A DNA stretch of 64,000 nt from contig PGCO01000002.1 in the NCBI GenBank assembly GCA_002786355.1, positions 1-64,000 of the forward strand. The letters run 5' to 3'. This document shows positions 53,193 to 63,213 of the stretch, in pieces (the stretch's first letter is position 1; every line of letters begins with the position of its first letter). This stretch comes from Sediminibacterium sp. FEMGT703S. Lineage in GTDB: Bacteria; Bacteroidota; Bacteroidia; Chitinophagales; Chitinophagaceae. The position numbers were made by a program, and so were the translations under genes. A model generated the notes under the pieces. It was not told the DNA's origin. It searched no databases and saw nothing but the letters and a program-made list of their open reading frames with translations.

Positions 53193-55460
53193 ATGGCTTT
53201 TGACATTGACATGATAAAGAAAGTGTACGCAGAAATGCCTGCCAAAGTAGATAATGCAAGAAAAGCATTGGGTAGACCACTCACTTTATCTGAAAAAATC
53301 CTTTTTGCACATTTACATGCTGACCAAGCGCTTTCCAATTTTGAGAGAGGCAATAGCTATGTAGACTTTGCTCCAGACCGTGTTGCCATGCAAGACGCAA
53401 CTGCTCAAATGGCATTGCTTCAGTTTATGCAAGCAGGACGCAAACAAGCAGCAGTTCCATCTACAGTGCATTGCGATCATTTGATCACTGCCAAAGATGA
53501 AGCCAAAAAAGACTTAGAAGTAGCTAATGCAGAAAGTAAAGAAGTGTACGATTTCTTAGCTTCTGTTTCTAATAAATATGGAATTGGATTCTGGAAACCT
53601 GGTGCTGGGATTATTCACCAGGTAGTACTTGAAAATTATGCTTTCCCAGGTGGGATGATGATTGGAACTGATTCTCATACTGTAAATGCTGGTGGATTAG
53701 GCATGATTGCAGTTGGTGTTGGTGGTGCTGATGCCTGCGATGTAATGGCAGGATTACCTTGGGAACTAAAATGGCCAAAATTAATTGGCGTTAAGTTGAC
53801 TGGTAAATTAAGCGGTTGGACTGCTCCAAAAGACGTGATTTTAAAAGTGGCTGGAATATTAACAGTTAAAGGTGGAACAGGTGCCATTGTAGAATATTTT
53901 GGGGAAGGTGCAGTAGCAATGAGTTGTACAGGTAAAGGCACTATCTGCAATATGGGTGCTGAAATTGGTGCAACCACTTCAACATTTGGATACGACGATA
54001 GCATGAGCCGTTATTTGAAAGCTACTGGAAGAGAAGAAGTAGCCAATCTTGCTGATGGAATCCGAGCTTACTTAAATGCAGACGCAGAAGTATATGAATC
54101 TCCTGAAAAATACTTTGATCAGGTAATTGAAATAAACTTAAGCGAATTAGAACCACATTTAAACGGGCCATTTACGCCAGATTTAGCAACGCCTATTTCA
54201 AAAATGAAAGAAGCTGCTGCTGCAAATGGTTGGCCAACAAAAGTAGAAGTAGGTTTAATTGGTAGTTGTACCAATAGCTCTTATGAAGATATCAGCAGAG
54301 CAGTAAGTTTAGCGCGTCAAGCTGCTGAGAAAGGATTAAAGCCTAAAGCAGAATATACCATTACCCCAGGTAGTGAACAAGTTCGTTATACGATTGAGCG
54401 TGATGGATTCTTAGAAGTTTTTGATAAAATAGGTGCTACTGTATTTGCAAATGCATGTGGACCTTGTATTGGTATGTGGGATAGAGTAGGAGCTGAAAAA
54501 CAAGAACGAAATACCATTGTACATAGTTTCAATAGAAACTTTGCTAAACGTGCTGATGGTAATCCTAATACTATGGCATTTGTTGCAAGTCCTGAGTTAG
54601 TTACTGCTTTGGCTATTGCAGGTGATCTTACTTTCAATCCATTAACGGATACCCTTACTAACGAAAATGGAGAGCAGGTTAAATTTGACGAGCCAACAGG
54701 TATGGAACTACCTCCAAGAGGCTTTGCGGTTGAAGATGCAGGATATCAAGCACCAGCAGAAGACGGTAGTAACGTAAATGTACAAGTAGAACCTACTAGT
54801 AAACGTTTACAATTACTAGATCCATTTGCAGCTTGGGAAGGCACTGACCTAAAGGGATTAAAGCTGTTGATTAAAGCAAAGGGCAAGTGTACCACAGACC
54901 ATATTTCTATGGCAGGCCCATGGTTAAAATTCCGTGGCCACTTAGACAATATCTCTAACAATATGTTGATTGGAGCGGTTAATTTCTTTAATGAAAAAAC
55001 CGATAATGTAAAAAATCAGTTGACTGGCGAATACGGTCCTGTTCCTGCAACACAACGCGCTTATAAAGTAGCAGGTATTGGATCAATTGTAGTAGGTGAT
55101 GAAAACTATGGTGAAGGAAGTTCTAGAGAGCACGCTGCAATGGAACCTCGTCATTTAGGTGTTCGTGCCATTTTGGTTAAGTCTTTTGCACGTATTCACG
55201 AAACCAACTTGAAGAAGCAAGGAATGTTGGCATTAACTTTTAATGACAAATCAGACTATGATAAAATTCAAGAAGATGATGTAATCAATATTGAAGGATT
55301 AACTTCATTTGCTCCTGAAACTCCTTTAACCATTGTTTTACAGCACAAAGATGGTTCTGAAGACAAAATTGTAGTGAATCATACTTACAATGCTCAGCAA
55401 ATCGAATGGTTTAAAGCTGGTGGTGCATTGAATATTATTCGCAAGCAAGTTGCTGGATAA
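53193..55460 (+). CDS. Aconitate hydratase (aconitase)
   Basis: A 755-residue TCA-cycle enzyme that interconverts citrate and isocitrate through a [4Fe-4S] cluster. Recognisable segments are [29 protein letters not shown], and the cluster cysteines: one in [15 protein letters not shown] and two in [16 protein letters not shown]. The C-terminal swivel domain has [20 protein letters not shown] and [18 protein letters not shown] with the catalytic Ser. The length and segment order resemble the mitochondrial-type enzyme rather than AcnB. It is transcribed alone and followed by a terminator. Together with icd (33 kb upstream) it covers two successive TCA steps. Confidence 0.96.
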   Translation: MAFDIDMIKKVYAEMPAKVDNARKALGRPLTLSEKILFAHLHADQALSNFERGNSYVDFAPDRVAMQDATAQMALLQFMQAGRKQAAVPSTVHCDHLITAKDEAKKDLEVANAESKEVYDFLASVSNKYGIGFWKPGAGIIHQVVLENYAFPGGMMIGTDSHTVNAGGLGMIAVGVGGADACDVMAGLPWELKWPKLIGVKLTGKLSGWTAPKDVILKVAGILTVKGGTGAIVEYFGEGAVAMSCTGKGTICNMGAEIGATTSTFGYDDSMSRYLKATGREEVANLADGIRAYLNADAEVYESPEKYFDQVIEINLSELEPHLNGPFTPDLATPISKMKEAAAANGWPTKVEVGLIGSCTNSSYEDISRAVSLARQAAEKGLKPKAEYTITPGSEQVRYTIERDGFLEVFDKIGATVFANACGPCIGMWDRVGAEKQERNTIVHSFNRNFAKRADGNPNTMAFVASPELVTALAIAGDLTFNPLTDTLTNENGEQVKFDEPTGMELPPRGFAVEDAGYQAPAEDGSNVNVQVEPTSKRLQLLDPFAAWEGTDLKGLKLLIKAKGKCTTDHISMAGPWLKFRGHLDNISNNMLIGAVNFFNEKTDNVKNQLTGEYGPVPATQRAYKVAGIGSIVVGDENYGEGSSREHAAMEPRHLGVRAILVKSFARIHETNLKKQGMLALTFNDKSDYDKIQEDDVINIEGLTSFAPETPLTIVLQHKDGSEDKIVVNHTYNAQQIEWFKAGGALNIIRKQVAG

Positions 55461-55493
55461 TTAAAGCAATATTTGAAACACTAAATTTATATC

Positions 55494-55532
55494 AAGTCCT
55501 GCTGGATAAAACTAGCAGGACTTTTATTTTTT
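55494..55532 (+). terminator. Rho-independent terminator after aconitase
   Basis: AAGTCCTGCT at 55494-55503 pairs with AGCAGGACTT at 55514-55523 around a 10-base loop, followed by a T-rich run (TTTTATTTTTT). Confidence 0.88.
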
Positions 55533-55552
55533 GAAGCATTAATTCATTTTTT

Positions 55553-55987
55553 CTGACAAGGTCACTTATCATATTATACCTGATTATTTTTGGTTCCTAT
55601 ATACTCTGGACTAGGCAACCAGACTATTTTGATGGAGAAAAATATCCTGCAACTATTCAATTGGTTAAAGACAGTGTTACCAATCAAATTGTTCCTAAAG
55701 CTTTTTATTCAATTGGTATAGATCAATATGCTATTGATGTAGCGTATCCATTATTGACTTACCAATCCAATGAAAAAGTAACAGTCATTTTTGAAACAGA
55801 GCACCCTTCAAAAGCGAGCGTATATCGATTTTGGGGCTATTGGTTACATTGGGAAGAACTGATAGGATCAATTATTGCAGCATTTGTATTATTTCAAATT
55901 GCAGTGTCTATTACTAATAATCCTACTGAAGCTGCATTGAAAGAACAAATGGATTATAACCCAGGAAAGAAAACCAAGTACGATTAA
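55553..55987 (+). CDS. Small two-helix membrane protein with a CTG (or other non-ATG) start
   Basis: The reading frame stays open from a TGA at 55532 through to the stop at 55985-55987, with no in-frame ATG or GTG. Before the first TTG (55661) the frame encodes TRSLIILYLIIFGSYILW, an obvious transmembrane helix, which a TTG start would remove. A CTG at 55553, just before the helix, or an ATT at 55538 are the only likely starts. From CTG the protein has 144 residues: helix 1, an extracytoplasmic part of about 75 residues (ATIQLVKDSVTNQIVP, then VIFETEHPSKASVYRFWGYW), and helix 2 (LIGSIIAAFVLFQIAVSI). This layout fits DUF3592-type proteins. Function unknown. A sequencing error or decayed start cannot be excluded. 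Confidence 0.6.
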   Translation: MTRSLIILYLIIFGSYILWTRQPDYFDGEKYPATIQLVKDSVTNQIVPKAFYSIGIDQYAIDVAYPLLTYQSNEKVTVIFETEHPSKASVYRFWGYWLHWEELIGSIIAAFVLFQIAVSITNNPTEAALKEQMDYNPGKKTKYD

Positions 55988-56022
55988 AGGGATTCAATAA
56001 CTTAGCTCTTTATAATCTGTAT

Positions 56023-56838
56023 ATGAAAAAGAATATCCTCATTGCTCTATGTTTAATTACAATAGGATTCGCTTGTAATAATAACCCGTATAAAGCCACT
56101 AATAAAGTTTATAAACAACAAGTAAAGAATTATTTAGCTACTATAGGATCAATCCCTGAGCAGTCAATCTTAAACGATACTATACCTCCATCACCTTATT
56201 GGGTGGGTACTACTAATTTTGGAATTCGGAAGCCCAGCTATGTAATTATTCATCATACAGCTCAACACTCTACTGATCAAACCTTAAAAACTTTCACGCT
56301 ACCAAGAACAGCAGTGAGTGCACATTATGTGATTGGAAGTGATGGCAAAGTATTTCAAATGTTGAACGATTATTTCAGAGGCCAACATGCTGGTGTAAGC
56401 AGATGGGGTAATCAATTAGACATGAATTCATCATCCATTGGCATTGAATTAGACAATAATGGATTTGAATATTTTGAGCAAGCTCAAATCAATAGTTTAT
56501 TGGTAGTATTGGGTAGACTAAAAAAAGCGTACAATATTCCTACCTCCAATTTTATTGGACATGGTGATATTGCACCGACTAGAAAAAATGATCCCAATTG
56601 GAGATTTCCATGGAAACAATTAGCAGAAAAAGGATTTGGTTTATGGTATGATGAAGTGCGAGACACTGTTCCCATGCATTTTAACCATATAACTGGATTA
56701 AGAATTGTAGGGTACGATATAAAAGATACGACAGCTGCAATTGTAGCATTTAAAAGACATTTTTTACAAGACACGACCAAAGGAATGACTCCTTATGGTA
56801 AAGAAATTTTGTTCAACCTTCAAAAGAAATATTTCTAA
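56023..56838 (+). CDS. AmpD-like N-acetylmuramoyl-L-alanine amidase lipoprotein (Amidase_2)
   Basis: A 271-residue zinc amidase that cuts peptide stems from muramic acid in peptidoglycan. A lipoprotein signal (MKKNILIALCLITIGFAC) anchors it in an outer or inner membrane facing the periplasm. The catalytic domain (about 70-200) has YVIIHHTAQHS with the zinc His, AVSAHYVIGSDGKVFQ, SIGIELDNNG, and FIGHGDIAPTRKNDPNWRFPW with the second His and the Asp. This fits the Amidase_2 (AmpD) family. A C-terminal part of about 65 residues is outside the usual unit. It begins 35 bases after the small membrane protein gene and is followed by the TPR/papain-like gene 18 bases later. Confidence 0.92.
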   Translation: MKKNILIALCLITIGFACNNNPYKATNKVYKQQVKNYLATIGSIPEQSILNDTIPPSPYWVGTTNFGIRKPSYVIIHHTAQHSTDQTLKTFTLPRTAVSAHYVIGSDGKVFQMLNDYFRGQHAGVSRWGNQLDMNSSSIGIELDNNGFEYFEQAQINSLLVVLGRLKKAYNIPTSNFIGHGDIAPTRKNDPNWRFPWKQLAEKGFGLWYDEVRDTVPMHFNHITGLRIVGYDIKDTTAAIVAFKRHFLQDTTKGMTPYGKEILFNLQKKYF

Positions 56839-56856
56839 TGGAGTAAACCATCGATT

Positions 56857-57921
56857 ATGACAAGGAGATATCTGCTATTTGCACTGTTGATTTCGCATTT
56901 AGCATTTACTGAGGCAAGTGCACAGTTATTACCTAATATAGAAATAATCAATGCTTTAAAAGAGAGTGACAGCCATATTGAGAAAGGCAAATCACATGAT
57001 GCATTGGTAAAACTTCATCAAGTATTACAAACTAAAGAATTAGTACAAGATCAAAGCATTCTATCGCACTTATACAATAATTTGGCCATCGTCCTTGCAC
57101 GCTATAATAATTTTACTGCGGCTATGGCATGCTTCTATAAAGCAGGATCCATTGAAACTAAGTTTAATTCAAAAAAAAGAGGTAAGCGTTATTTATCGTT
57201 CTTTAGTACCAATACGAATTACGAAAATAAAATCAAAGAAGATATCGTAAATGAAGATATCCTAGAATTGATGGTTCAAGATCAAATTAATCAAAAGGAA
57301 CTTGAAAGAACGGAGGAATTTGAATCGGAAAGAATTAAACCAGAAACAATTGTAGAAGCTTTTTTAGATCAAAAAGAAGCAACCCATTATGCACTAGCAC
57401 TGCTAATTAAGCAACCCATTCCTGGTCAAAAAAATACGAATACCGGGTTGGGCGAAGTGGGACATTCTTTTATTTCATTAATCAAATACAATAAAGATCA
57501 ATCGGCCGTATGCAAATCTTTTGGATTTTATCCTGAAGAGGGGCAATTGATTCCTGTAAATCCGATTGTACCAACCGCCCTCTCAGTAATTAAAGACGAT
57601 GCTTATCATAATTGGGATCAATTGTTGGGTAAGTTTGTTTCTAAAGAACAATTTGAAACCATTCTAGAATATATTGATCATAATATATCGAATGAATATC
57701 ATTTAAGCCACTATAATTGCTCAGATTTTGCCTTAAAAATTGCTCAGATTGGCAATATTAAGGTTGACAATACAGTTGGAAAGTGGCCTTTAGGTAAAGG
57801 GGATAATCCAGGCTATATTGGTCAAAGTATATTAGGGGGGAAATACGTTAATCTTGATACAAAATCCAAAGAAGGCCTTTTTACCTGTTCTAATAATTTG
57901 TTTACAAAAACAAAGAAGTAA
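56857..57921 (+). CDS. Secreted TPR protein with a possible permuted papain-fold domain
   Basis: A 354-residue exported protein (signal MTRRYLLFALLISHLAFTEA, cut near ASAQ). Residues about 30-105 look like TPR helices (EKGKSHDALVKLHQVLQ, then LYNNLAIVLARYNNFTAAM). A charged linker follows. The C-terminal domain (about 180-340) has H203 in GEVGHSFISLIKYN and C288 in YNCSDFALKIAQIG. The His-before-Cys order is characteristic of circularly permuted NlpC/P60-type (papain-fold) hydrolases. I could not confirm a family by search, so the catalytic role is inference. It directly follows an AmpD-like amidase gene, 18 bases apart, so both may act on peptidoglycan. Confidence 0.65.
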   Translation: MTRRYLLFALLISHLAFTEASAQLLPNIEIINALKESDSHIEKGKSHDALVKLHQVLQTKELVQDQSILSHLYNNLAIVLARYNNFTAAMACFYKAGSIETKFNSKKRGKRYLSFFSTNTNYENKIKEDIVNEDILELMVQDQINQKELERTEEFESERIKPETIVEAFLDQKEATHYALALLIKQPIPGQKNTNTGLGEVGHSFISLIKYNKDQSAVCKSFGFYPEEGQLIPVNPIVPTALSVIKDDAYHNWDQLLGKFVSKEQFETILEYIDHNISNEYHLSHYNCSDFALKIAQIGNIKVDNTVGKWPLGKGDNPGYIGQSILGGKYVNLDTKSKEGLFTCSNNLFTKTKK

Positions 57922-57964
57922 GGTTTTTTTTGCACAACATCGCACATCCTAACGCTTGTTAGCT

Positions 57965-57972
57965 TATTTTTG
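57965..57972 (+). promoter_or_regulatory. -7 box upstream of acyl-CoA dehydrogenase
   Basis: TATTTTTG matches TAnnTTTG exactly and lies 20 bases before the start codon. No TTG is present at the usual -33 distance. Confidence 0.4.
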
Positions 57973-57992
57973 CGCCATAAAATTTTATAATC

Positions 57993-59147
57993 ATGCATTT
58001 CCAGTTGAGCGAAGAACATTTGATGATACAGAAAGCGGCAAGAGATTTTGCCCAAAATGAGTGTAAACCAGGTGTTATTGAAAGAGACGAGCACCAAAAA
58101 TATCCATATGAGCAGGTGATGAAATTGGCCGAATTAGGTTTTATGGGTATGATGGTTAGTCCAGATTATGGTGGTGCAGGAATGGATACATTGAGCTATG
58201 TATTAGCTATGGAAGAAATTAGCAAAGTGGATGCGAGTACGAGTGTAAGTATGAGCGTAAATAATAGCCTAGTATGTTGGGGATTAGAAACTTTTGGCAA
58301 CGAAGATCAAAAGAAAAAATATTTAACTCCTTTAGCGCAAGGTAGAAAAGACAACGAATTATATATTGGTGCATTTTTATTGAGTGAACCAGAAGCGGGT
58401 AGTGATGCTACCAGTCAACAAACTACTGCTGAAGATAAAGGAGATCATTATTTATTAAACGGAACTAAGAATTGGATTACCAATGGTTCTTCAGCTTCTG
58501 TATACTTAGTAATTGCTCAAACTGATCCTGCAAAAGGAAGCAAAGGAATCAACGCATTTATCGTTGAAAAAAACTGGGCTGGTGTAACAGTTGCTGCAAA
58601 AGAAAATAAATTAGGAATCAGGGGTAGCGATACACATACCATTTTGTTTAATGATGTAATTGTTCCTAAAGAGAATAGAATTGGAGAAGATGGTTTCGGT
58701 TTCAAATTTGCTATGAAAACTTTGGCGGGTGGTAGAATTGGTATTGCCTCTCAAGCATTAGGTATTGCCAGTGGAGCATATGAGCTAGCATTGGCTTACA
58801 GTAAGCAGAGAAAGGCTTTTGGAAAAGAAATCATGCACCATCAAGCTATTCAATTTAAGTTAGCTGATATGGCAACTAAAATTGAAGCTGCGCGCTTACT
58901 TTGTTTAAAAGCTGCATGGGAAAAAGACAATGGACTTGATTACACATTAAGCTCTTCTATGGCTAAAGTATTTGCTAGTGAAGCGGCCATGTGGATATCT
59001 ACAGAAGCTGTTCAAATTCATGGTGGATATGGATTTGTGAAAGAATACCATGTTGAGCGTTTAATGCGTGATGCAAAAATCACTCAGATTTATGAAGGTA
59101 CTAGTGAGGTTCAAAGAATTGTGATTAGTAGAAGTATACTAAAATAG
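57993..59147 (+). CDS. Acyl-CoA dehydrogenase (short-chain type)
   Basis: A 384-residue FAD enzyme that introduces the trans-2 double bond into short acyl-CoA substrates, in fatty acid or amino acid breakdown. The family signatures are GAFLLSEPEAGSDATS, NGTKNWITNGSSASVYLV, QRKAFGKEIMHHQAIQFKLA and, near the C terminus, VQIHGGYGFVKEYHVERLMR followed by the catalytic Glu in QIYEGTSEVQRIVI. The Glu position (in YEGTS) is that of the short-chain and butyryl-CoA dehydrogenases. The exact substrate is not defined. The gene for the YggS protein follows 25 bases later. A partial methylmalonyl-CoA mutase gene at the window end suggests propionyl or branched-chain metabolism in the region. Confidence 0.95.
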   Translation: MHFQLSEEHLMIQKAARDFAQNECKPGVIERDEHQKYPYEQVMKLAELGFMGMMVSPDYGGAGMDTLSYVLAMEEISKVDASTSVSMSVNNSLVCWGLETFGNEDQKKKYLTPLAQGRKDNELYIGAFLLSEPEAGSDATSQQTTAEDKGDHYLLNGTKNWITNGSSASVYLVIAQTDPAKGSKGINAFIVEKNWAGVTVAAKENKLGIRGSDTHTILFNDVIVPKENRIGEDGFGFKFAMKTLAGGRIGIASQALGIASGAYELALAYSKQRKAFGKEIMHHQAIQFKLADMATKIEAARLLCLKAAWEKDNGLDYTLSSSMAKVFASEAAMWISTEAVQIHGGYGFVKEYHVERLMRDAKITQIYEGTSEVQRIVISRSILK

Positions 59148-59172
59148 TTGCCTTTTAAATTTAAACCTTAAA

Positions 59173-59847
59173 ATGCCGATAAATACAACAGCTTATCAAC
59201 AAATAACAAATGAACTGTCAAGTACTAACACTACACTTGTTGCAGTAAGTAAAACAAAACCCAACGAAGATTTAATTTCATTGTACGAATTAGGTCAAAA
59301 GGATTTTGGAGAAAACTATGTTCAAGAGTTGGTAGATAAAGCAGCAAGTTTACCTAAAGATATTCGCTGGCATTTTATTGGGCATTTACAAAGCAATAAA
59401 GTAAAATATATTGCTCCATTTGTTTATTTAATTCATGGAGTAGATAGTTTGAAATTATTACAAGAAATCAATAAACAAGCAATCAAAAACAATCGGGTAA
59501 TTGATTGCTTGTTACAAATTCATATTGCAGAAGAAGAAACCAAATTTGGATTAGACGCAACTGAGTTGGGTCAAATAATTACTCAAATTGACCAATTACC
59601 TAATGTAAGAATTTGTGGCTTAATGGGTATGGCTTCTTTTAGCGAGGATCAACATAAAGTTCGTAATGAATTCAACAATTTAAATAGTTTATTCACTCAA
59701 TATAAATCTTGGTTCGTTGCACATACAGGCAAAGCACCCATCTTATCAATGGGTATGAGCGGAGACTATGCAATGGCTATTGAAGCAGGCAGTACCTTAG
59801 TAAGAATAGGTAGTTTATTATTTGGTGCAAGAAATTATGCTCAATAA
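59173..59847 (+). CDS. YggS-family PLP homeostasis protein
   Basis: A 224-residue PLP-binding protein (PLPBP) that keeps the level of free pyridoxal phosphate in balance; it has no known catalytic reaction. The fold is an alanine-racemase-like TIM barrel. The PLP lysine lies in LVAVSKTKPNED (about residue 28). Other family segments are DFGENYVQELVDKA, WHFIGHLQSNKVKYI, FGLDATEL and, near the end, LSMGMSGDYAMAIEAGSTLVRIG followed by LFGARNY. Length is normal. It is downstream of the acyl-CoA dehydrogenase on the same strand, so probably cotranscribed. Confidence 0.95.
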   Translation: MPINTTAYQQITNELSSTNTTLVAVSKTKPNEDLISLYELGQKDFGENYVQELVDKAASLPKDIRWHFIGHLQSNKVKYIAPFVYLIHGVDSLKLLQEINKQAIKNNRVIDCLLQIHIAEEETKFGLDATELGQIITQIDQLPNVRICGLMGMASFSEDQHKVRNEFNNLNSLFTQYKSWFVAHTGKAPILSMGMSGDYAMAIEAGSTLVRIGSLLFGARNYAQ

Positions 59848-59875
59848 AAAAGCGAACCAACTGATTCGCTTTTTA
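59846..59875. terminator. Bidirectional terminator between yggS and the S9 peptidase
   Basis: AAAAAGCGAA at 59847-59856 pairs with TTCGCTTTTT at 59865-59874 around an 8-base loop. It overlaps the stop codon of the YggS gene. A and T flanks serve both convergent transcripts. Confidence 0.88.
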
Positions 59876-59881
59876 CTACTT

Positions 59882-61792
59882 CTATAAAGTTTCCTTTAAC
59901 CATTTAAAAAATTCACGCTGCCAAACCAATCCATTTTGCGCAGTAGATACCCAATGATTTTCTCCAGGTAAATACAATAATTTACTTTTTATTCCACGTA
60001 ACTGAGCTGCTTGAAATGCTTGCAATCCTTGCTCAATAGGCACCCGAAAATCCATCCCTCCCTGAACAATCATGATGGGCGTATTCCATTTTGCAACATG
60101 GTTGATGGGATTCTGGACTCCATACGTTTTTTGTGCAGCAGGGTTTTTATCCCAATATGCACCGCCATAATCAAAATTCACAAACCATAATTCTTCGGTG
60201 GTTCCATACATACTCTTGGTATCGAATATGCCATCGTGAGAGATAAATGTTTTGAAACGATTGTTATGAATTCCAGCTAACATAAATACAGAATACCCCC
60301 CATAACTTGCACCTACACAACCCAATCTATTCTTATCTACAAATGGCTCTTTACTTACTGCATCAATGGCCGATAAATAATCATTCATTACTTGACCGCC
60401 ATGGTCTTTACTAATTGATTCATTCCATTGAGTACCATGGCCTGGCATCCCTCTTCGATTGGGGGCCACAATGATATACCCTTGCGAAGCCATTAACTGA
60501 AAATTCCATCTGAAAGAATAAAACTGCGTTAATGGACTTTGTGGCCCGCCCTGACAATACAATAAGGTTGGATATTTTTTTGTTGCATCAAAGCCCGGAG
60601 GATAGATTACCCATACCAACATTTTTTTTCCATCTGTGGTAGGCACCCATCTTCTTTCTGTTTTACATTTTGCAATACTGCTGTAAAAAGAATCATTCAC
60701 ATGCGTCAGTTGCGCCATTTGGTTATTCTCCAAATTCAACGTGTATAATTCTGCAGCAGTATTCATATCTGTTCTAGAAAGCACTAAGCGATTGCCATTT
60801 TGTGCAACTATTCCAGTGATATCAAAATCTCCTGAAGTTAGTTGTTTAATTACCGGTAGCATTTTAGTTAGTCCAGGATTATTCACTTGAAATAATTGAA
60901 GCGTACCATTAATTGGTGCCCAAAAAAACAAGGAACGACCGTCTTCACTCCATTTAAATCCCTCTACATGAATATCATCTCTATGCGCAGTAAGGTTAAC
61001 TGGGAACTTGTTATTCACTAATATAATGAGGTCTTGTTTGTCTGCTTCAAATCCATCTCTTTTCATTTGCATCCAAGCAAGTACTCCATTTTGATTGTAC
61101 TGTGGTGCTAAATCATAGCCTTTATTTCCCTCTGTTAAATTAACAGTAAAACCTGTTTCGACATTGTATTGATAAAGATCTGTATTCGTGCTAACTGCGT
61201 AATCTGTTCCATATTTTTTCTTTGCTACATAAACAATATGCTTACTATCTGGATGCCAAATAAAATCTTCATCTCCACCAAAAGGCTTAGTAGGGGCATC
61301 GTATGGTTCATTTGGCATGATGTCTTTCCCTTCTAAAGATTTACCGTTTACATAAGGGGCTACAAATACATGATTATATGAGCCATCCTCCCAAGTATCC
61401 CAGTGTCGATAATTTAAAGAACTGTATACATAAGCATCTGATTTAGGCAAATCTGGATACAATTCCTTTCCAGCTACTTTATTTATTTTAACTTCATCTG
61501 AATACAAAATAAATTTACCGTCTGGAGAAACCCGATCGTTAATGATTAACTCTTCATTATTGGCTAATTCAATTGCGGGCCCACCACTTATTGAAATTTT
61601 AAATTTCTTGCGATTGTTTTTATTGGCTTCCACATCAGGGGTAGCAACTGAATAAACAACATATTGTTTGTCTTTGCTGAGGCCTACTGCAGAAACCCTT
61701 TGTATTTGCCATAGTTTTTCTGGAGTCAATTTTTCTTGAGCAAATGCGTATTGCATGCAACCTAACAAAGCAATGAGGAATATCTTTTTCAT
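59882..61792 (-). CDS. Secreted S9-family (prolyl oligopeptidase-type) peptidase
   Basis: A 636-residue exported serine peptidase (dipeptidyl/acylaminoacyl type). A TTG directly upstream precedes the ATG at 61792, which starts the signal peptide (MKKIFLIALLGCMQYAFAQ). An N-terminal beta-propeller (about 25-380) is followed by an alpha/beta hydrolase domain with the catalytic triad S496 (GASYGG), D581 (GGMDFRVP) and H613 (GENHW). The oxyanion segment GGPQSPLTQFYSFRWNFQ and VAPNRRGMPGHG are present. It probably processes peptides in the periplasm or outside. Only 3 bases separate it from the M20 hydrolase upstream, so the two are in one operon. Confidence 0.93.
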   Translation of the reverse strand: MKKIFLIALLGCMQYAFAQEKLTPEKLWQIQRVSAVGLSKDKQYVVYSVATPDVEANKNNRKKFKISISGGPAIELANNEELIINDRVSPDGKFILYSDEVKINKVAGKELYPDLPKSDAYVYSSLNYRHWDTWEDGSYNHVFVAPYVNGKSLEGKDIMPNEPYDAPTKPFGGDEDFIWHPDSKHIVYVAKKKYGTDYAVSTNTDLYQYNVETGFTVNLTEGNKGYDLAPQYNQNGVLAWMQMKRDGFEADKQDLIILVNNKFPVNLTAHRDDIHVEGFKWSEDGRSLFFWAPINGTLQLFQVNNPGLTKMLPVIKQLTSGDFDITGIVAQNGNRLVLSRTDMNTAAELYTLNLENNQMAQLTHVNDSFYSSIAKCKTERRWVPTTDGKKMLVWVIYPPGFDATKKYPTLLYCQGGPQSPLTQFYSFRWNFQLMASQGYIIVAPNRRGMPGHGTQWNESISKDHGGQVMNDYLSAIDAVSKEPFVDKNRLGCVGASYGGYSVFMLAGIHNNRFKTFISHDGIFDTKSMYGTTEELWFVNFDYGGAYWDKNPAAQKTYGVQNPINHVAKWNTPIMIVQGGMDFRVPIEQGLQAFQAAQLRGIKSKLLYLPGENHWVSTAQNGLVWQREFFKWLKETL

Positions 61793-61795
61793 CAA

Positions 61796-63091
61796 TTATT
61801 TTTTACTTGTTTTCGCATAATCTAATACAAGATGAACAAATGCCTTCATTCCTACATCTAATTTAGAATCGTTAATCATAAAACCTGGCGTGTGGTGATC
61901 TGGCGCGGTTTCAAAACTAGCAAACTGAGGATCTCTAGCACCTAAGAAAAAATAAAATGCAGGGGCTTTAGTGCCAAAAAAGGAGAAATCTTCTGCACCC
62001 GTTACCCAATTTGTTAGCTTCACATTCGCTGCCCCTCCAGCTGCAGTTTCTAAAGAGGGTAGGGTTCTTGCTACTAATTCAGGGTCACTATAAGTAACCA
62101 ATGTTTTAGTATCTATGACCACTTCTGCTGTAGTTCCATTTGCTTCAGCAATATTTTTTGCAATGAGTTTTATTTTTTCATGTACATCTTTTTGAACTTG
62201 ATCATCCAATGTTCTAATTGTTCCTTCCATAATAGCTTCTTCAGGAATAATATTAGCTCTTACACCAGATTGAATTTTACCAACAGAAACAACTACAGGG
62301 GATTTAGTAATGTCAATATTTCTACTTACAATTGTTTGCAAAGCTTGAATTATTTCTGCACTCACTACAATGGGATCGATGGAGTTCCAAGGATATGCTC
62401 CATGACTTTGTTTACCCTTTACTTTAATGGTAAACCAATCTGATGATGCCATAGTGGATCCTGGCTTATAATAAATTTTACCTAAATCATATTTTGAATT
62501 GATATGAATACCAAATACTGCATCTACTTTAGGGTTATCCATTGCACCTTCTTTAATCATTAAAGGAGCACCACCTTCTTCATTTGCAGGGGGGCCTTCT
62601 TCTGCAGGTTGAAATAAGAAGACTACTGTACCACTAATATCATTTTTAATTTTACTCAATACTTCTGCAGCACCCAATAACATGGCTACATGTGAATCGT
62701 GGCCACAAGCATGCATAACAGGAACAGTTGCTCCATTATATTCTCCTTTTGCTTTAGAAGCAAATGGTAAATTGTTTCTTTCTTCTACAGGTAATCCATC
62801 CATATCTGCCCTTAATGCCACAACTGGTCCTGGTTTACCACCTTTTAAAATTCCTACCACACCTGTTTTTGCTACAATACGAGTACTAATGCCGAAGCTC
62901 TTTAAAGCTTCTTCCACTTTCTTGCATGTATTAAATTCCCGATTCCCCAATTCTGGAAATTCATGAAAATACCTACGCCAATTGATTACTTTGGCATTTT
63001 CGGCTTTAAATAATTGTTCAAGGGTAACTGCAGTGGGTTGTGAAGCAACGGATCCTGATATTAACAAAAGGAGGGATAAAATTTTTTTCAT
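61796..63091 (-). CDS. Secreted M20-family amidohydrolase
   Basis: A 431-residue exported metal-dependent peptidase or aminoacylase. Translation is open to 63136, but the ATG at 63091 starts a signal peptide (MKKILSLLLLISGSVASQP). The catalytic region has metal ligands in VMHACGHDSHVAMLLGAA and FLFQPAEEGPPANEEGG, with a dimerisation domain (about 200-315) and the final ligand context TGAEDFSFFG. This fits the M20D group (amidohydrolase/IAA-amino-acid hydrolase-like). It may act in sequence with the S9 peptidase encoded 3 bases downstream, which supports a peptide-degrading operon. Its exact substrate is not defined. Confidence 0.93.
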   Translation of the reverse strand: MKKILSLLLLISGSVASQPTAVTLEQLFKAENAKVINWRRYFHEFPELGNREFNTCKKVEEALKSFGISTRIVAKTGVVGILKGGKPGPVVALRADMDGLPVEERNNLPFASKAKGEYNGATVPVMHACGHDSHVAMLLGAAEVLSKIKNDISGTVVFLFQPAEEGPPANEEGGAPLMIKEGAMDNPKVDAVFGIHINSKYDLGKIYYKPGSTMASSDWFTIKVKGKQSHGAYPWNSIDPIVVSAEIIQALQTIVSRNIDITKSPVVVSVGKIQSGVRANIIPEEAIMEGTIRTLDDQVQKDVHEKIKLIAKNIAEANGTTAEVVIDTKTLVTYSDPELVARTLPSLETAAGGAANVKLTNWVTGAEDFSFFGTKAPAFYFFLGARDPQFASFETAPDHHTPGFMINDSKLDVGMKAFVHLVLDYAKTSKK

Positions 63092-63213
63092 ATAATGCAG
63101 ATTGTTATTGAATCCTAAGATACTGAATAGACCCAATTAATTGAACCTGAACTTCTAATTTAAATATTCAATTCTGCTGAAGAAAGGTTAACTTACCATA
63201 AACCAATTCAATT

